Shown: in pieces, positions 49,844-58,568 of the stretch
Layout: every line of letters begins with the position of its first letter
Numbering within the stretch: the stretch's first letter is position 1
Translations under genes and position numbers: made by a program
NCBI RefSeq assembly: GCF_014212135.1
Contig: NZ_JACJVQ010000024.1
Location: 310,001-374,000 of the forward strand
Direction: 5' to 3'
Origin: Cohnella thailandensis
Lineage (GTDB): Bacteria > Bacillota > Bacilli > Paenibacillales > Paenibacillaceae
Length of the DNA: 64,000 bases
Notes under the pieces: generated by a model
Database searches by the model: none
What the model was told of the DNA's origin: nothing
What the model saw: the letters and a program-made list of their open reading frames with translations, nothing else

Positions 49844-50902
49844 TTGAAAAAAGTAACCATGCAGCAGATCGCCGACCAGGTCGGCGTCTCCAAATTCGCC
49901 GTCTCGCAGGCGCTGTCGGGCAAGCCCGGAGTTGCCGAGGAGACGAGAGCGAGAATCGTGCAAGCGGCCAACGAGCTCGGCTACTATTGGAAAGCCAAGC
50001 TAATCGCGGCCCGGGCGTCCTCCGGAACGGATCGCCGCGGCCGGATTCAGGGAACGAACAAAAGCACCGTCATCATCGTGATGCCGAACGTGCGCTTTCA
50101 GAGCAGGGAGTCGTTGTTCTGGGGGAAAATCATCGACGGAGTATCGGCCGCGTTGGCGGAACGGGAGCTCGGGGTCATGATGGTGACGGAGAGCTTCTCG
50201 GAACGCTCCCTCAAGAGCATCAACCCGGACGGAGTGCTCGGAGTGATCGGAATCGGCTACATCGCCACTCCCTTATTGTTGGAGATTCGGCACCTAGGCC
50301 TTCCCTTCGTGCTGGTCGATCATGAAGATCCGCTTATCCCTTCCGATTCGGTGTTCATGAACAACTACGATTGCATGTACCGGATGGCCTCCGCGGTGAT
50401 CGGGTCCGGCCACCGCAGCATCCGCTTCGTCGGCAGCCCGAAGTATTCCCGCAGCTTCCACGATCGCTGGCTCGGGTTCCGGAGCGCGCTCGAAGAAGCG
50501 GAGCTGCCGATTCCTTCCTCGGACGATCCTCTCCTGCAGGTAGAAGAGGACGCCTATCTTATCGTAGACAAGGAAATTCCGATGCTGATCGAGAAGAATA
50601 AGCTGCCGTCGGCGTTCGTCTGCGGGAACGACTTCTTCGCATACCTTGTCATGAGGTCGCTCGCCGACAACGGAGTTCAGGTGCCTCAGACGGTGTCGGT
50701 CACCGGCTTCGACCATACCGACGAGGTGACGGATCCGCGGCTTCCGACGCTCAGCACGATTCAAGTTCCGAATGCCAGAATGGGGAAAAGAGCGGTCGAG
50801 ATGCTCCTAACCAGGCTGGAGGATCCGGACCGGCCTTTCGAGAAGACTTTGATCAACGGGAACCTGCTGGCGCGGGATTCCTTGCGGAAGCTTTCAAATT
50901 AG
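49844..50902 (+). CDS. LacI/GalR-family transcriptional regulator
   Basis: A 352-aa repressor. The helix-turn-helix and hinge are at residues 1-60 (MQQIADQVGVSKFAVSQALSG), followed by a periplasmic-binding-like effector domain (about 75-345) ending LLARDSL. TTG start at 49844 with CGGAGTGAG ahead; an ATG five codons in is an alternative. Sugar-responsive control of the neighbouring glycosidase genes is inferred. The operator-like sites at 45421 and 49766 are candidates for its binding. Confidence 0.92.
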   Translation: MKKVTMQQIADQVGVSKFAVSQALSGKPGVAEETRARIVQAANELGYYWKAKLIAARASSGTDRRGRIQGTNKSTVIIVMPNVRFQSRESLFWGKIIDGVSAALAERELGVMMVTESFSERSLKSINPDGVLGVIGIGYIATPLLLEIRHLGLPFVLVDHEDPLIPSDSVFMNNYDCMYRMASAVIGSGHRSIRFVGSPKYSRSFHDRWLGFRSALEEAELPIPSSDDPLLQVEEDAYLIVDKEIPMLIEKNKLPSAFVCGNDFFAYLVMRSLADNGVQVPQTVSVTGFDHTDEVTDPRLPTLSTIQVPNARMGKRAVEMLLTRLEDPDRPFEKTLINGNLLARDSLRKLSN

Positions 50903-50911
50903 CATGCGGAC

Positions 50912-50944
50912 GGCGCCAAGGAGAGTCTCCCTGGCGCTATTTTG
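50912..50944 (+). terminator. Terminator after the lacI-family gene
   Basis: GGCGCCAAGGAGA pairs with TCTCCCTGGCGCT (one mismatch), followed by ATTTTG. Confidence 0.8.
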
Positions 50945-50979
50945 TTGGACGGGATCGCTCTTATCGCTATTCCTACCTC

Positions 50980-51163
50980 TAACGGAACTGACAGCCTCTA
51001 ATTGTGGCCCATACGTTGCTTTTCATTTTTAACGGAAGCAGGAGACCTTATTTTGGGCAGACTCGCCCATTTTTATGCTTCCTACCCAAAATAGAGGCGC
51101 TCATTTCCGCTAGATTTCAAAACCGAGCTTTTAAAGCCAAATAAGGGCTCTCATTTCCGTTTA
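50980..51163. repeat. Four-copy intergenic repeat, two direct and two inverted
   Basis: Two forward copies starting TAACGGAA (50980 and 51030) and two reverse copies ending TTTCCG (51085-51112 and 51137-51163) share about 25 bp. They include a central part close to GAGCCCTTATTT on the forward strand. The two copies of each pair are 50 bp apart. Copies 2 and 3 can form a long hairpin across about 51030-51112. Confidence 0.75.
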
Positions 51164-51178
51164 CAGTCGAATTCCGGA

Positions 51179-52072
51179 TTATCTCGAATGGTGCTCGTAA
51201 CGATACCGCTCCATGAATCTCTTGACGAGCGGGCTGGCGAGCTTCGCTTGCTCCATGACCCAACCGATCAGGATATTGCGCTGCGGAAGGTCAAGCTCGA
51301 GCTTGACCACTTCCAGGTCGAGAGCCTTAGAACCGTTGGCGAAGCTGTATTCGTGCCCGATGGTGACGGCATCCAATTGAAGCAGCGCGGCGCCGATCAC
51401 TTCGGAATTGTTGGTTCTCAGCAGAACGTTCGCGTCGCCGTACAGCCGGGAGATCTCCTCCATCAAAGGATCCACGAATTCATCGTTGAACAGCACGAAC
51501 GTTTCTTCTTGCAGATCCTTCAGGGTTACCGTTCGCTTCTTGGCCAAAGCGTTTCTTTTGCTCACGCAGGCGAACAGCTTCCCTTGGTCTATCGCTTGAA
51601 ACGACAAGCCCTTAAGCAGCTTCCGGACGTCTTCCTCGTAGATGGCGATCAGTCCGATATCGGCTTGCTTGTCGCGAATTTCTTGGATGATCTTCCACGA
51701 AGCCTTCTCCGACAGCTCGAATTTAATGTCGGGATGGCTTTTTTTCATGCTGGAGATGGTTTGAACGATAGACGGGACGCCGCCGGGAATGACCGACAGC
51801 TTGAGTTCTCCTTGGCCGATGACGTCCGTGCTCTCCTTGATCTGCCGGACCTTGTCGAGCACTTCTTTGAACCGGTCGAGGATGGGGCCGGCTTCGCTCA
51901 GCGGGATGGCGCCTTTGCGGGTGCGTTCGAACAGCTTCAGGTTCAGTTCTTCCTCGAGACGGCTGATGGCCTGGCTGATCGTGGACGGAGTCACCCTTAG
52001 GTTCGTCGAGGCTATCGTGATGGAATGGGTCTTCGCGACCTCAAGGCAGTATTCCATTTGTTCAAGATTCAC
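51179..52072 (-). CDS. LysR-family transcriptional regulator
   Basis: A 297-aa regulator. The helix-turn-helix (SITIASTNLRVTPSTISQAI) is at about residues 15-40, with the effector domain at about 90-290. Start is set at GTG 52072, giving MNLEQMEYCLEVAKTH as in related proteins; TTG 52084 and GTG 52081 are alternatives. Transcribed divergently from the SDR gene at 52205 across a 132-bp AT-rich region, so it probably controls that gene and itself. Inducer unknown. Confidence 0.88.
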   Translation of the reverse strand: MNLEQMEYCLEVAKTHSITIASTNLRVTPSTISQAISRLEEELNLKLFERTRKGAIPLSEAGPILDRFKEVLDKVRQIKESTDVIGQGELKLSVIPGGVPSIVQTISSMKKSHPDIKFELSEKASWKIIQEIRDKQADIGLIAIYEEDVRKLLKGLSFQAIDQGKLFACVSKRNALAKKRTVTLKDLQEETFVLFNDEFVDPLMEEISRLYGDANVLLRTNNSEVIGAALLQLDAVTIGHEYSFANGSKALDLEVVKLELDLPQRNILIGWVMEQAKLASPLVKRFMERYRYEHHSR

Positions 52073-52204
52073 TAGTATCACCAAAGTTTTTATTTTAATT
52101 TTATTTAACCAAAACTAAATTTATTTAAATATACATGAACAAATGGCGGTAGTAAACTTGACTGTGTAAGCATTATCATTCTGGTATCCGAAAGGAGACT
52201 TTCC

Positions 52205-52981
52205 ATGTTCAGCAATCGCTTCAAAGACAAAGTCGCTATCGTAACCGGTGCCGCTTCCGGCGTCGGCTACGCCATCACGAATCGTCTTCTGCAGGAGGGG
52301 GCTTCGGTCGTCGGCGCCGACCTGAACCAAGAGCGCTTGAACGCGCTGCAATCGGAGCTGGGCGATCGCTTCCTTGGCGTTCAAACGAACGTTACGCAAG
52401 AGGATCAGATCGCGGAGCTGGTAGAGGCGACGGTCCGGAAGTTCGGCGGGCTCCATATCGCCTTTAACGTGGCCGGCGCTTCGAAGGCGGGAATCATCAA
52501 GAACCTGTCCGAAGCGGACTGGGATTTCACCGTCGATCTCTGCCTCAAGGGCGTCTTCCTGAGCATGAAGCATGAAGCCCTGCAGATGGCCAAGCAAGGC
52601 GGAGGAGCCATCGTGAACGTCGCGTCGCTGAACGCGCATGTGCCGATGTATGCCGGCGCCGCTTATTCCTCGGCCAAAGCCGGAGTCGAGATGCTGACGA
52701 AGAACGGCGCGCTCGAGATGGCGCGCGACGGCATTCGCGTCAATGCCATCCTTCCGGGTCTGATCGAGACGCCTCTAACGGCCGGGTTGCTGGCGAGCCC
52801 GGACATCCAAGCGGCTTACCTGGAGCGGATCCCGATGAAACGCGCGGCCAAGCCGGAGGAGATGACCGGTCCGGCCTTGTTCCTGGCAAGCGACGATGCC
52901 GGCTACGTCAACGGAGCCAGCCTGCTTGTCGACGGAGCGTGGGCAACGAGCGGCTACCCGGATCTGAGCCGGTGGTTCTAA
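52205..52981 (+). CDS. SDR family oxidoreductase
   Basis: A 258-aa classical short-chain dehydrogenase: TGAASGVGYA (cofactor loop, about residues 15-24), NVAG (about 88-91), catalytic Ser in VNVASLN and Tyr/Lys in YSSAK, and C-terminal VNGASLLVDGAW. AAAGGAGAC precedes the ATG. It is monocistronic with a strong terminator and is divergent from a LysR gene. The substrate is unknown; this family includes glucose, 3-oxoacyl and hydroxysteroid dehydrogenases. Confidence 0.9.
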   Translation: MFSNRFKDKVAIVTGAASGVGYAITNRLLQEGASVVGADLNQERLNALQSELGDRFLGVQTNVTQEDQIAELVEATVRKFGGLHIAFNVAGASKAGIIKNLSEADWDFTVDLCLKGVFLSMKHEALQMAKQGGGAIVNVASLNAHVPMYAGAAYSSAKAGVEMLTKNGALEMARDGIRVNAILPGLIETPLTAGLLASPDIQAAYLERIPMKRAAKPEEMTGPALFLASDDAGYVNGASLLVDGAWATSGYPDLSRWF

Positions 52982-53024
52982 TTTCGTGATACGGGGCATT
53001 TCGCTCCAGCAAGCTAGTCGTCCA

Positions 53025-53068
53025 AACGGCGGCGTAGGATACTCGATATCCTATGTCGCCGTTTTTTT
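53025..53068 (+). terminator. Terminator after the SDR gene
   Basis: AACGGCGGCGTAGGATA pairs with TATCCTATGTCGCCGTT, followed by a run of seven T. Confidence 0.93.
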
Positions 53069-53085
53069 GTTCCTTTCTCCGGGCA

Positions 53086-53115
53086 TTCGACGAATTGGTT
53101 GAAAATGGGTACAGT
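53086..53115 (+). promoter_or_regulatory. Possible promoter of the OmpR-type two-component genes
   Basis: TTCGAC at 53086-53091, an 18-bp spacer and TACAGT at 53110-53115, about 25 bp before the ATG. Weak -35. Confidence 0.3.
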
Positions 53116-53138
53116 AGAGGGAGAGGAGGCTGGCGAAG

Positions 53139-53828
53139 ATGATAAAAGTATTGGCAGTAGACGACGAAGCCAGCATCTCGGGTGCGATCGCGTACGCGCT
53201 GGCACGGGAAGGCTACGAGGTGGAGACCGCCGCGGACGGGCAAGAGGCGCTGGAGAAGGTCCGTTCCTTCCGTCCCGACGTACTGGTCCTCGACGTCATG
53301 ATGCCCAAATTAAACGGATATGAAGTATGCCGTCGGCTCGACGAGCGGGACCGCCCCGCCGTCATGCTGCTCACGGTTAAGAACGATATCGTGGACAAAG
53401 TGCTCGGACTCGAGCTCGGCGCGGACGATTATATGACCAAGCCGTTCGATATGCGGGAATTGATCGCCCGGGTGAAGGCGCTCGCGAGGCGCCGGACCCC
53501 GGCTGCTCCGGAGGCGAGCCCCAACGGTAGGGAAGTGCTGGCGATCGGCGGCCTCGTCGTCGATCCTTACGCCCACTCTGCCCGAATCGGAGGCCGGACG
53601 CTCGATCTCACCCCTAAGGAATTCGAGCTGCTCGTCCTGTTCGCGCGCAATCCGGAGAGGGTATATACCCGCGAGGACCTGCTCGAGCTCGTGTGGGAGA
53701 TGGACTTCGCCGGAGGGACGCGCACCGTCGATATTCACGTTCAGAGACTGCGCAAGAAGCTGGGCGATGCCCATGGCCTGATTCAGACCGTCTACGGCGT
53801 CGGGTATAAGCTGGAGAAGCCGTCGTGA
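53139..53828 (+). CDS. OmpR/PhoB-family response regulator
   Basis: A 229-aa response regulator. The receiver domain (1-118) has Asp52 in VLVLDVMMPK, Thr in LLTVKND and Lys in MTKPFDM. The winged-helix DNA-binding domain (about 130-227) ends VQTVYGVGYKLE-like (LIQTVYGVGYKLEKPS). AGAGGAGGC precedes the ATG. It overlaps the kinase gene by GTGA. Targets are unknown; the downstream lipoprotein and stalk-domain genes are candidates. Confidence 0.95.
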   Translation: MIKVLAVDDEASISGAIAYALAREGYEVETAADGQEALEKVRSFRPDVLVLDVMMPKLNGYEVCRRLDERDRPAVMLLTVKNDIVDKVLGLELGADDYMTKPFDMRELIARVKALARRRTPAAPEASPNGREVLAIGGLVVDPYAHSARIGGRTLDLTPKEFELLVLFARNPERVYTREDLLELVWEMDFAGGTRTVDIHVQRLRKKLGDAHGLIQTVYGVGYKLEKPS

Positions 53829-55330
53829 GGGGCCGGCCCCGCTTCGGGCTGAAATGGCGGATTTCGCTGCTTCTCGCCCTCCTGCTCGCGTTCGTCCTCG
53901 TGCTGCTCAGTTCGCTTGTGCTCGCCGGCATCCGGGAGGATCAGCGAACCCGTCTCGAGCAAACGTTCGAGCATCAGGCGGATTCGGCGAATCTGCGCGT
54001 TCGCGAGGCTTACTTGACCGGAGAGCGCGTGGAGCCGAACGAGTTCATGGATAAGAGCGGCCAGAAGCTCGCGGTCGATCTCGGCGAAATGAGCGGCATG
54101 GCGGTGACGCTCTATCGGGCGGACGGCAGCTTCGCCGGCACGTCGCTGCCGGTCCAGCCGCGGGTCGACGTCCAGGACGCCTTGGCCTATACGGCCCGCG
54201 GCCAGTCCGCCTATATCACCGAAGGAAGCGCCGTCTTATACCTGGCACCGTTATATAACGCCGACGAGCTGCTCGGGACCGTCCAGTTCCACGGTTCTCT
54301 TGCCGAGCAGCAAGCGTTCTACTCCCGCATCCGCAACCTGTTTCTGACGACCGGCGGCGCCGTGCTGGCGGCGGGATTTCTGATCGGCTTCCTGTACGTA
54401 AGGCGCCAGGTCGGCGTCATCGCCAAGCTGAACGAGGACGCGAGCCGAATCGGGCAAGGCCGATACCTCGCCGCTCCTTCCGTCAAACGGAGGGACGAGT
54501 TGGGGCATCTTTCTCAAGGCATCTATGAAATGAGCGAGAACATCTCTTCGTCCGTACGCGAGCTCGAGGAGGAGAAACGGAAGCTGATCGAAGCGATCGC
54601 CAGGCTCGAGGAGCTGGAGCGGCAGCAGAAGCAGTTTATCGGCAATATCAGCCACGAGCTGAAGACGCCTCTCACCGCCATCCTCGCCTACTCCGACCTG
54701 CTTGGGATGTACGGAGACGACCCGAAGCTGCTCGATAAAGCCTCCGTGGAGATCCGGCAGGAAGCTCAGCGCTTATACGGGCTGGTGGAGAAGGCGCTGA
54801 AGCTGTCGTCGATGGACGTATACGATTTTCAGACGGCGGCCCGGTCGGTTCCGATCGCTCCGGCCATTCGCGAGGCGATCGACCGCATTCGGATCAAAGC
54901 CGACGCAAGGAACGTCCGCATCGAGGCCAAGCTAGAGGAAGCAGACGTTTGGGCGGACCCGGATAACCTGATGCATATGCTCCTTAACCTGCTCGATAAC
55001 GCGGTGAAATACAACAAGGAGGGCGGAACGGTTCGAATCGCGAACTTCCGCGCGCGCAGCGCCGATAGCGCGGAGGTCATGCGAATCGAAGTCGCCGATA
55101 CCGGCATCGGAATTCCGGGGGAAGCGCGGGAACGGATTTTCGATCCGTTCTATACCGTCAGCGACGACCGTTCCCGCGAGACCGGAGGCACCGGACTCGG
55201 CCTGTCGCTTGTCCGAAGCCTTGCCGAGAAGCAGAACGGGACCGTTCGACTGGCCGAATCCGGGCCGGGAGGGTCGCTCTTCGTCCTGGAGCTGCCGGTC
55301 GCTCCCGAATCGGATACAATCGCAGACTGA
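53825..55330 (+). CDS. Two-component sensor histidine kinase, HAMP type
   Basis: A 501-aa kinase starting at GTG. Membrane helix 1 is at about residues 15-37, the extracytoplasmic sensor at about 40-165, and helix 2 at about 170-190, then a HAMP linker. The HisKA box IGNISHELKTPLTA has the phosphorylated His near 277. The HATPase domain shows NLLDNAVKYN, VADTGIGIP and GGTGLGLS. Cognate partner of the response regulator that overlaps it. The signal is unknown; the family includes cell-envelope stress sensors. Confidence 0.94.
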   Translation: MRGRPRFGLKWRISLLLALLLAFVLVLLSSLVLAGIREDQRTRLEQTFEHQADSANLRVREAYLTGERVEPNEFMDKSGQKLAVDLGEMSGMAVTLYRADGSFAGTSLPVQPRVDVQDALAYTARGQSAYITEGSAVLYLAPLYNADELLGTVQFHGSLAEQQAFYSRIRNLFLTTGGAVLAAGFLIGFLYVRRQVGVIAKLNEDASRIGQGRYLAAPSVKRRDELGHLSQGIYEMSENISSSVRELEEEKRKLIEAIARLEELERQQKQFIGNISHELKTPLTAILAYSDLLGMYGDDPKLLDKASVEIRQEAQRLYGLVEKALKLSSMDVYDFQTAARSVPIAPAIREAIDRIRIKADARNVRIEAKLEEADVWADPDNLMHMLLNLLDNAVKYNKEGGTVRIANFRARSADSAEVMRIEVADTGIGIPGEARERIFDPFYTVSDDRSRETGGTGLGLSLVRSLAEKQNGTVRLAESGPGGSLFVLELPVAPESDTIAD

Positions 55331-55352
55331 AAGGTTTACAAGTTCGTTACAA

Positions 55353-55384
55353 GCCGGATATCGATTCGAGATATCCGGCCTTTA
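55353..55384 (+). terminator. Terminator after the kinase
   Basis: GCCGGATATC pairs with GATATCCGGC around a 7-nt loop, followed by CTTTATATT. Confidence 0.85.
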
Positions 55385-55487
55385 TATTAGGATTCAGCAG
55401 GGGAGCCAAGGGCGCCGAACAATCGGCGGATGAGCCCGCCGGAGCGCCTTGAACGCTAACCTGCTGCACGAACGGGAGGAACGTTCC

Positions 55488-56636
55488 ATGGCTAAAGGCA
55501 TGGCAAGGAGGATGGCGGTGCTCGGGATCGCGGCGGCGCTGTCCGCAAGCCTGGTCGGCTGTGAAGCCGATCGCGGCGGCCCGCTTCCGGGCGGGGGAGC
55601 CTCTTCGGAAGGAGGACGCACGCTGACCGTCGTGAAGGACGGAGGGCGCCAGCCGAACGAGGATATCGCGGTAGCCCGGATCCATCGTCTGGAAGGCGCG
55701 TCGATCGAGCAGTGGCTGTCGGACGACGAGGCGCGCCTTGTCATAACGAAGGTCGCGAAGGCCGCTACCGGGACGGAGGAACCGAAGTACGAATACTTTG
55801 CCACGACGGTCGATCTCCAGACCGACAAGCAGGAGGAGCTGCAGCCGCTGGCCGAACCGTCCTCGTCGGGGGCGATAACCCGAACGTATCCTTCCCCCGA
55901 CGGCAAGTTCTCTTTCGTTCAGGAGTGGCAAGACAAATACACCGCTTCGAACTCCGTTCTGAACCTGTCCACGGGAGAGAGCGTGGAGGTGCCGGTCGCC
56001 AATTATCTCGAGAAGGGCGGCTGGCTCGACAACGAGACGTACGTGCTGGCGGCAGGCTCCATGAACGGGCGCGGAGAGATCTATGCCGTCTCGACGAACG
56101 GCCGAAGCAAGGTTATTCGGCTCGACGATCCGGACGCGGAGACGTTCGAGCAGTTCGAGGCGGGATACGGCCGCATTTACTACCTGGACGGGAAGCGGAA
56201 CCTCAAGGCGTTCGCGCCGGGAGACGCCAAACCCGTTACGCTCGTCAAGGGAGCGGGGCCGTTCCGGCTGTCCCCCGCCGGCAACCGGATCGCCGTGACC
56301 GCCGCTTACCGGGAGGGAGTTCCGGGTACTAAGTTAACGATGTACGATACGGCCGGCAGCGCCCAAGGCTTCCTGATCGGCAAAGGCGACTTGGTGAACG
56401 ACATCAGCTGGTCTCCCGACGGATCTCTGTTCGCTTTCTCTGTCTACACCGAGGCCAAGAGCGGCATGAACGGAGTATACGCGTACGATTCCGCCACGGG
56501 GAAGGTGTCCCCGATCGGCCCGTCCTATTTTCCGCAATATCCTCTCAACTGGAATCCTTCCGGTACCCGGCTCGGGGTGACCGTCGGAGGAGAGAACGGA
56601 TTGCCGGTGACGCAAATTATCGACTTTAAATCCTAA
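55488..56636 (+). CDS. Beta-propeller lipoprotein (TolB-like)
   Basis: A 382-aa lipoprotein with lipobox SLVGC (Cys25) and a Gly-rich linker. A propeller of WD40/TolB-like blades spans about 45-380, with recognisable strands RTYPSPDGKFSFVQEW and DISWSPDGSLFAFSVY. Function unknown; such surface propellers often bind proteins or glycans. The ATG at 55488 is chosen because GGGAGGA precedes it and the lipobox then falls at a normal distance. It is followed 16 bp later by the stalk-domain gene, so they are likely co-transcribed. Confidence 0.82.
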   Translation: MAKGMARRMAVLGIAAALSASLVGCEADRGGPLPGGGASSEGGRTLTVVKDGGRQPNEDIAVARIHRLEGASIEQWLSDDEARLVITKVAKAATGTEEPKYEYFATTVDLQTDKQEELQPLAEPSSSGAITRTYPSPDGKFSFVQEWQDKYTASNSVLNLSTGESVEVPVANYLEKGGWLDNETYVLAAGSMNGRGEIYAVSTNGRSKVIRLDDPDAETFEQFEAGYGRIYYLDGKRNLKAFAPGDAKPVTLVKGAGPFRLSPAGNRIAVTAAYREGVPGTKLTMYDTAGSAQGFLIGKGDLVNDISWSPDGSLFAFSVYTEAKSGMNGVYAYDSATGKVSPIGPSYFPQYPLNWNPSGTRLGVTVGGENGLPVTQIIDFKS

Positions 56637-56652
56637 AAGGAGTGCATATTAC

Positions 56653-57357
56653 ATGAAGACAATGATGAAAAAATCCGTGTTCGGCGTTGTGGTTCTAGGA
56701 ATGACGGTGGCTTGGGCGGGCGGCGTGTATGCCGGATCGAACCTGCAGAAAATTACCGCCTACTTGAACGGCAATCTGGATATCCAAGTGAACGGCACGC
56801 ACTTTACCGCGAAGGACGGGAACGGCAATAAGCTGTCGCCGATTACCTATGAGAATACGACGTATCTGCCGGTTAGAGCGGTAGCCGACGCGGTGAACGT
56901 GCCGATCGTCTACGACGCCTCGAAGCAGCAGATTCGAATCGGAACGGGAACGACCGCCCCATCGACCGGCGATTTATCCGATATCTCCTACACCGCGGCG
57001 CAGGTCAAGGCGATCAAAGCCGCGTTCGCCGGCTTCGACGGCTTCGAGACGGCGTATGCTCCGACTAAGATGACCCAAGGCGATGCTTACCAGAAGGCGG
57101 TCGGCACGAGCGACGGGGTGAACCTCGTGTTCGACCATATGATCGTGAACGTCTCCCCGCGCGACTACTCGGCCGGCTACGAGAGCCAAGAGGTGACGCT
57201 GTCGAACGGGGTCAAGGCGAAGTGGTACACGCCTTCCGACACGGCGATGCTGAGCTTCCAATTGGACGACCGCACCGTAACGATCAGCTCCCCCGACAGC
57301 AAGGCATCCAAGGCCATGATCGAGAAGGTCGCCGTGAGCGTATCGAAGCTGCAATAA
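56653..57357 (+). CDS. Secreted stalk-domain (copper amine oxidase N-like) protein
   Basis: A 234-aa secreted protein. The signal peptide is at about residues 1-27 (GGVYAGS). The stalk domain is at about 32-100 (VNGTHFTAKDGNGNKL, ITYENTTYLPVRAVADAV), widespread in Paenibacillus extracellular proteins. An unassigned C-terminal domain of about 115 residues (115-234) is beta-rich. Despite the domain name there is no amine oxidase active site. AAAGGAGTG precedes the ATG. Probably a cell-surface or extracellular protein of unknown role, in one operon with the propeller lipoprotein. Confidence 0.82.
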   Translation: MKTMMKKSVFGVVVLGMTVAWAGGVYAGSNLQKITAYLNGNLDIQVNGTHFTAKDGNGNKLSPITYENTTYLPVRAVADAVNVPIVYDASKQQIRIGTGTTAPSTGDLSDISYTAAQVKAIKAAFAGFDGFETAYAPTKMTQGDAYQKAVGTSDGVNLVFDHMIVNVSPRDYSAGYESQEVTLSNGVKAKWYTPSDTAMLSFQLDDRTVTISSPDSKASKAMIEKVAVSVSKLQ

Positions 57358-57372
57358 TGATAATGGAATGGC

Positions 57373-57408
57373 AGAGGAGCTCTCCCGCCGAGGGAGGGCT
57401 CTTCTTGT
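57373..57408 (+). terminator. Terminator after the stalk-domain gene
   Basis: AGAGGAGCTCTCCC pairs with GGGAGGGCTCTTCT (two mismatches), followed by TGTTATT. Confidence 0.8.
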
Positions 57409-57445
57409 TATTCCCCGGAAGCCGCCTTCTCCAAGGATTGCATTA

Positions 57446-57474
57446 TTGTGGAGGAGGGTTCCTCGTGCTATCTT
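57446..57474 (+). promoter_or_regulatory. Possible promoter of the sugar-sensing triad
   Basis: TTGTGG at 57446-57451, a 17-bp spacer and TATCTT at 57469-57474, about 33 bp before the GTG at 57507. Confidence 0.35.
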
Positions 57475-57506
57475 GGTAGTAGTTGCGCTGCTGGAGGTGC
57501 AGGACA

Positions 57507-58568
57507 GTGATTGCGAGAATTAGAGCGTGGCGTTTCTTTTGGATATTCCTTGCGCTAGCCGTTGTAAGCGCTTGCGGAAGAGGCGGCGCCGATTCCTATA
57601 AAGTGATCTACGAGATGGAGAATCCGTCCGCCTCGGCGGAGGATGGCGTTGCGGCCGACAGTCCGGCTCCCCACTACCGAATCGGAGTCGTGCCGAAGTT
57701 AAGCAACACGTATTTCGATGTCGTGAAGCAGGGCGCGCAGGAAGCGGCTTGGGATATCGACGTCGAGCTTCTGTACAAGGTTCCGGCTTCCACCGACCCG
57801 CAGGACCAAATCGAAGCGATTCGCGATCTGATGGAGCAGAAGGTCGATGCGATCGCCGTGTCGGCCAACGATCCTCAGGCGCTTGTGCCCGTTCTGGGGG
57901 AAGCCAAGCAAATGGGGATCAAAATCATTACGTGGGACGCGGATACCGAGCCGGAAGCGAGGGAGTTCTACGTGAACATGGTCGATCCGGAGACGCTGGG
58001 CCGACACCTGATCGACACGCTCGCCTGGAGCATCGGAGAGAAGGGAGAGTTCGCGATCATGACCGCTTCGCTCAGCGCCGCCAACCAGAACGAATGGATC
58101 AAGTGGATGAAGGCGCAGCGGCAGGAGTATTATCCGAACATGAAGCTGGTCGAGATCGTTCCGACCGACGACGCCCCCGACAAGGCGTACGATGCGGCGA
58201 AAGAGCTGCTGAAGAAGCATCCGAATCTGAGGGGCATCGTGGGCAACGCGTCCGTCGGACCTCCCGCCGCCGCCCAAGCGGTCAAAGAAGCGGACGCGGC
58301 CGGGCGGATCAGCGTGGTCGGCCTCTCGACGCCGAATCTGATGCGCGGCTATCTTCATGAGGGCTACGCGCAGACGGCGACGCTGTGGAGCCCGAAGAAG
58401 CTCGGATATCTGACGGTCGTGCTGGCCCGCAACCTGCTGCTCGGGCAGACCCCTTACGACGATCAACCGGTGGAGAAGGTAGGCAATATACGGGTGAACG
58501 GGGATATGATCATCATGGGCGCGCCGCTCGATTTTACGAAGGATAATGTGGACCAATATGATTTCTAG
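57507..58568 (+). CDS. Periplasmic-binding-type sugar sensor lipoprotein
   Basis: A 353-aa lipoprotein (lipobox VVSAC, Cys23) with a type I periplasmic-binding fold like rhamnose/autoinducer-2/ribose receptors: YRIGVVPKLSNTYFDVVKQGAQEAA, VDAIAVSANDPQAL, KIITWDADTEPEAR. GTG at 57507 is chosen because GGAGGTG lies ahead; the TTG at 57483 precedes that site. The 3' end overlaps the kinase gene by 23 bp and no permease or ATPase follows, so it is predicted to present a bound sugar to the kinase rather than to a transporter (inference). Known parallels are XylF-type receptors paired with LytS-like kinases in Firmicutes. Confidence 0.88.
   Translation: MIARIRAWRFFWIFLALAVVSACGRGGADSYKVIYEMENPSASAEDGVAADSPAPHYRIGVVPKLSNTYFDVVKQGAQEAAWDIDVELLYKVPASTDPQDQIEAIRDLMEQKVDAIAVSANDPQALVPVLGEAKQMGIKIITWDADTEPEAREFYVNMVDPETLGRHLIDTLAWSIGEKGEFAIMTASLSAANQNEWIKWMKAQRQEYYPNMKLVEIVPTDDAPDKAYDAAKELLKKHPNLRGIVGNASVGPPAAAQAVKEADAAGRISVVGLSTPNLMRGYLHEGYAQTATLWSPKKLGYLTVVLARNLLLGQTPYDDQPVEKVGNIRVNGDMIIMGAPLDFTKDNVDQYDF

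Noticed and set aside
52165..52178. cre-like TGTAAGCATTATCA before the SDR gene
   Set aside because: The essential central CG is CA.
57563..57576. cre-like TGTAAGCGCTTGCG
   Set aside because: It lies inside the signal-peptide coding region (Val-Ser-Ala-Cys codons) and matches only 12 of 14.
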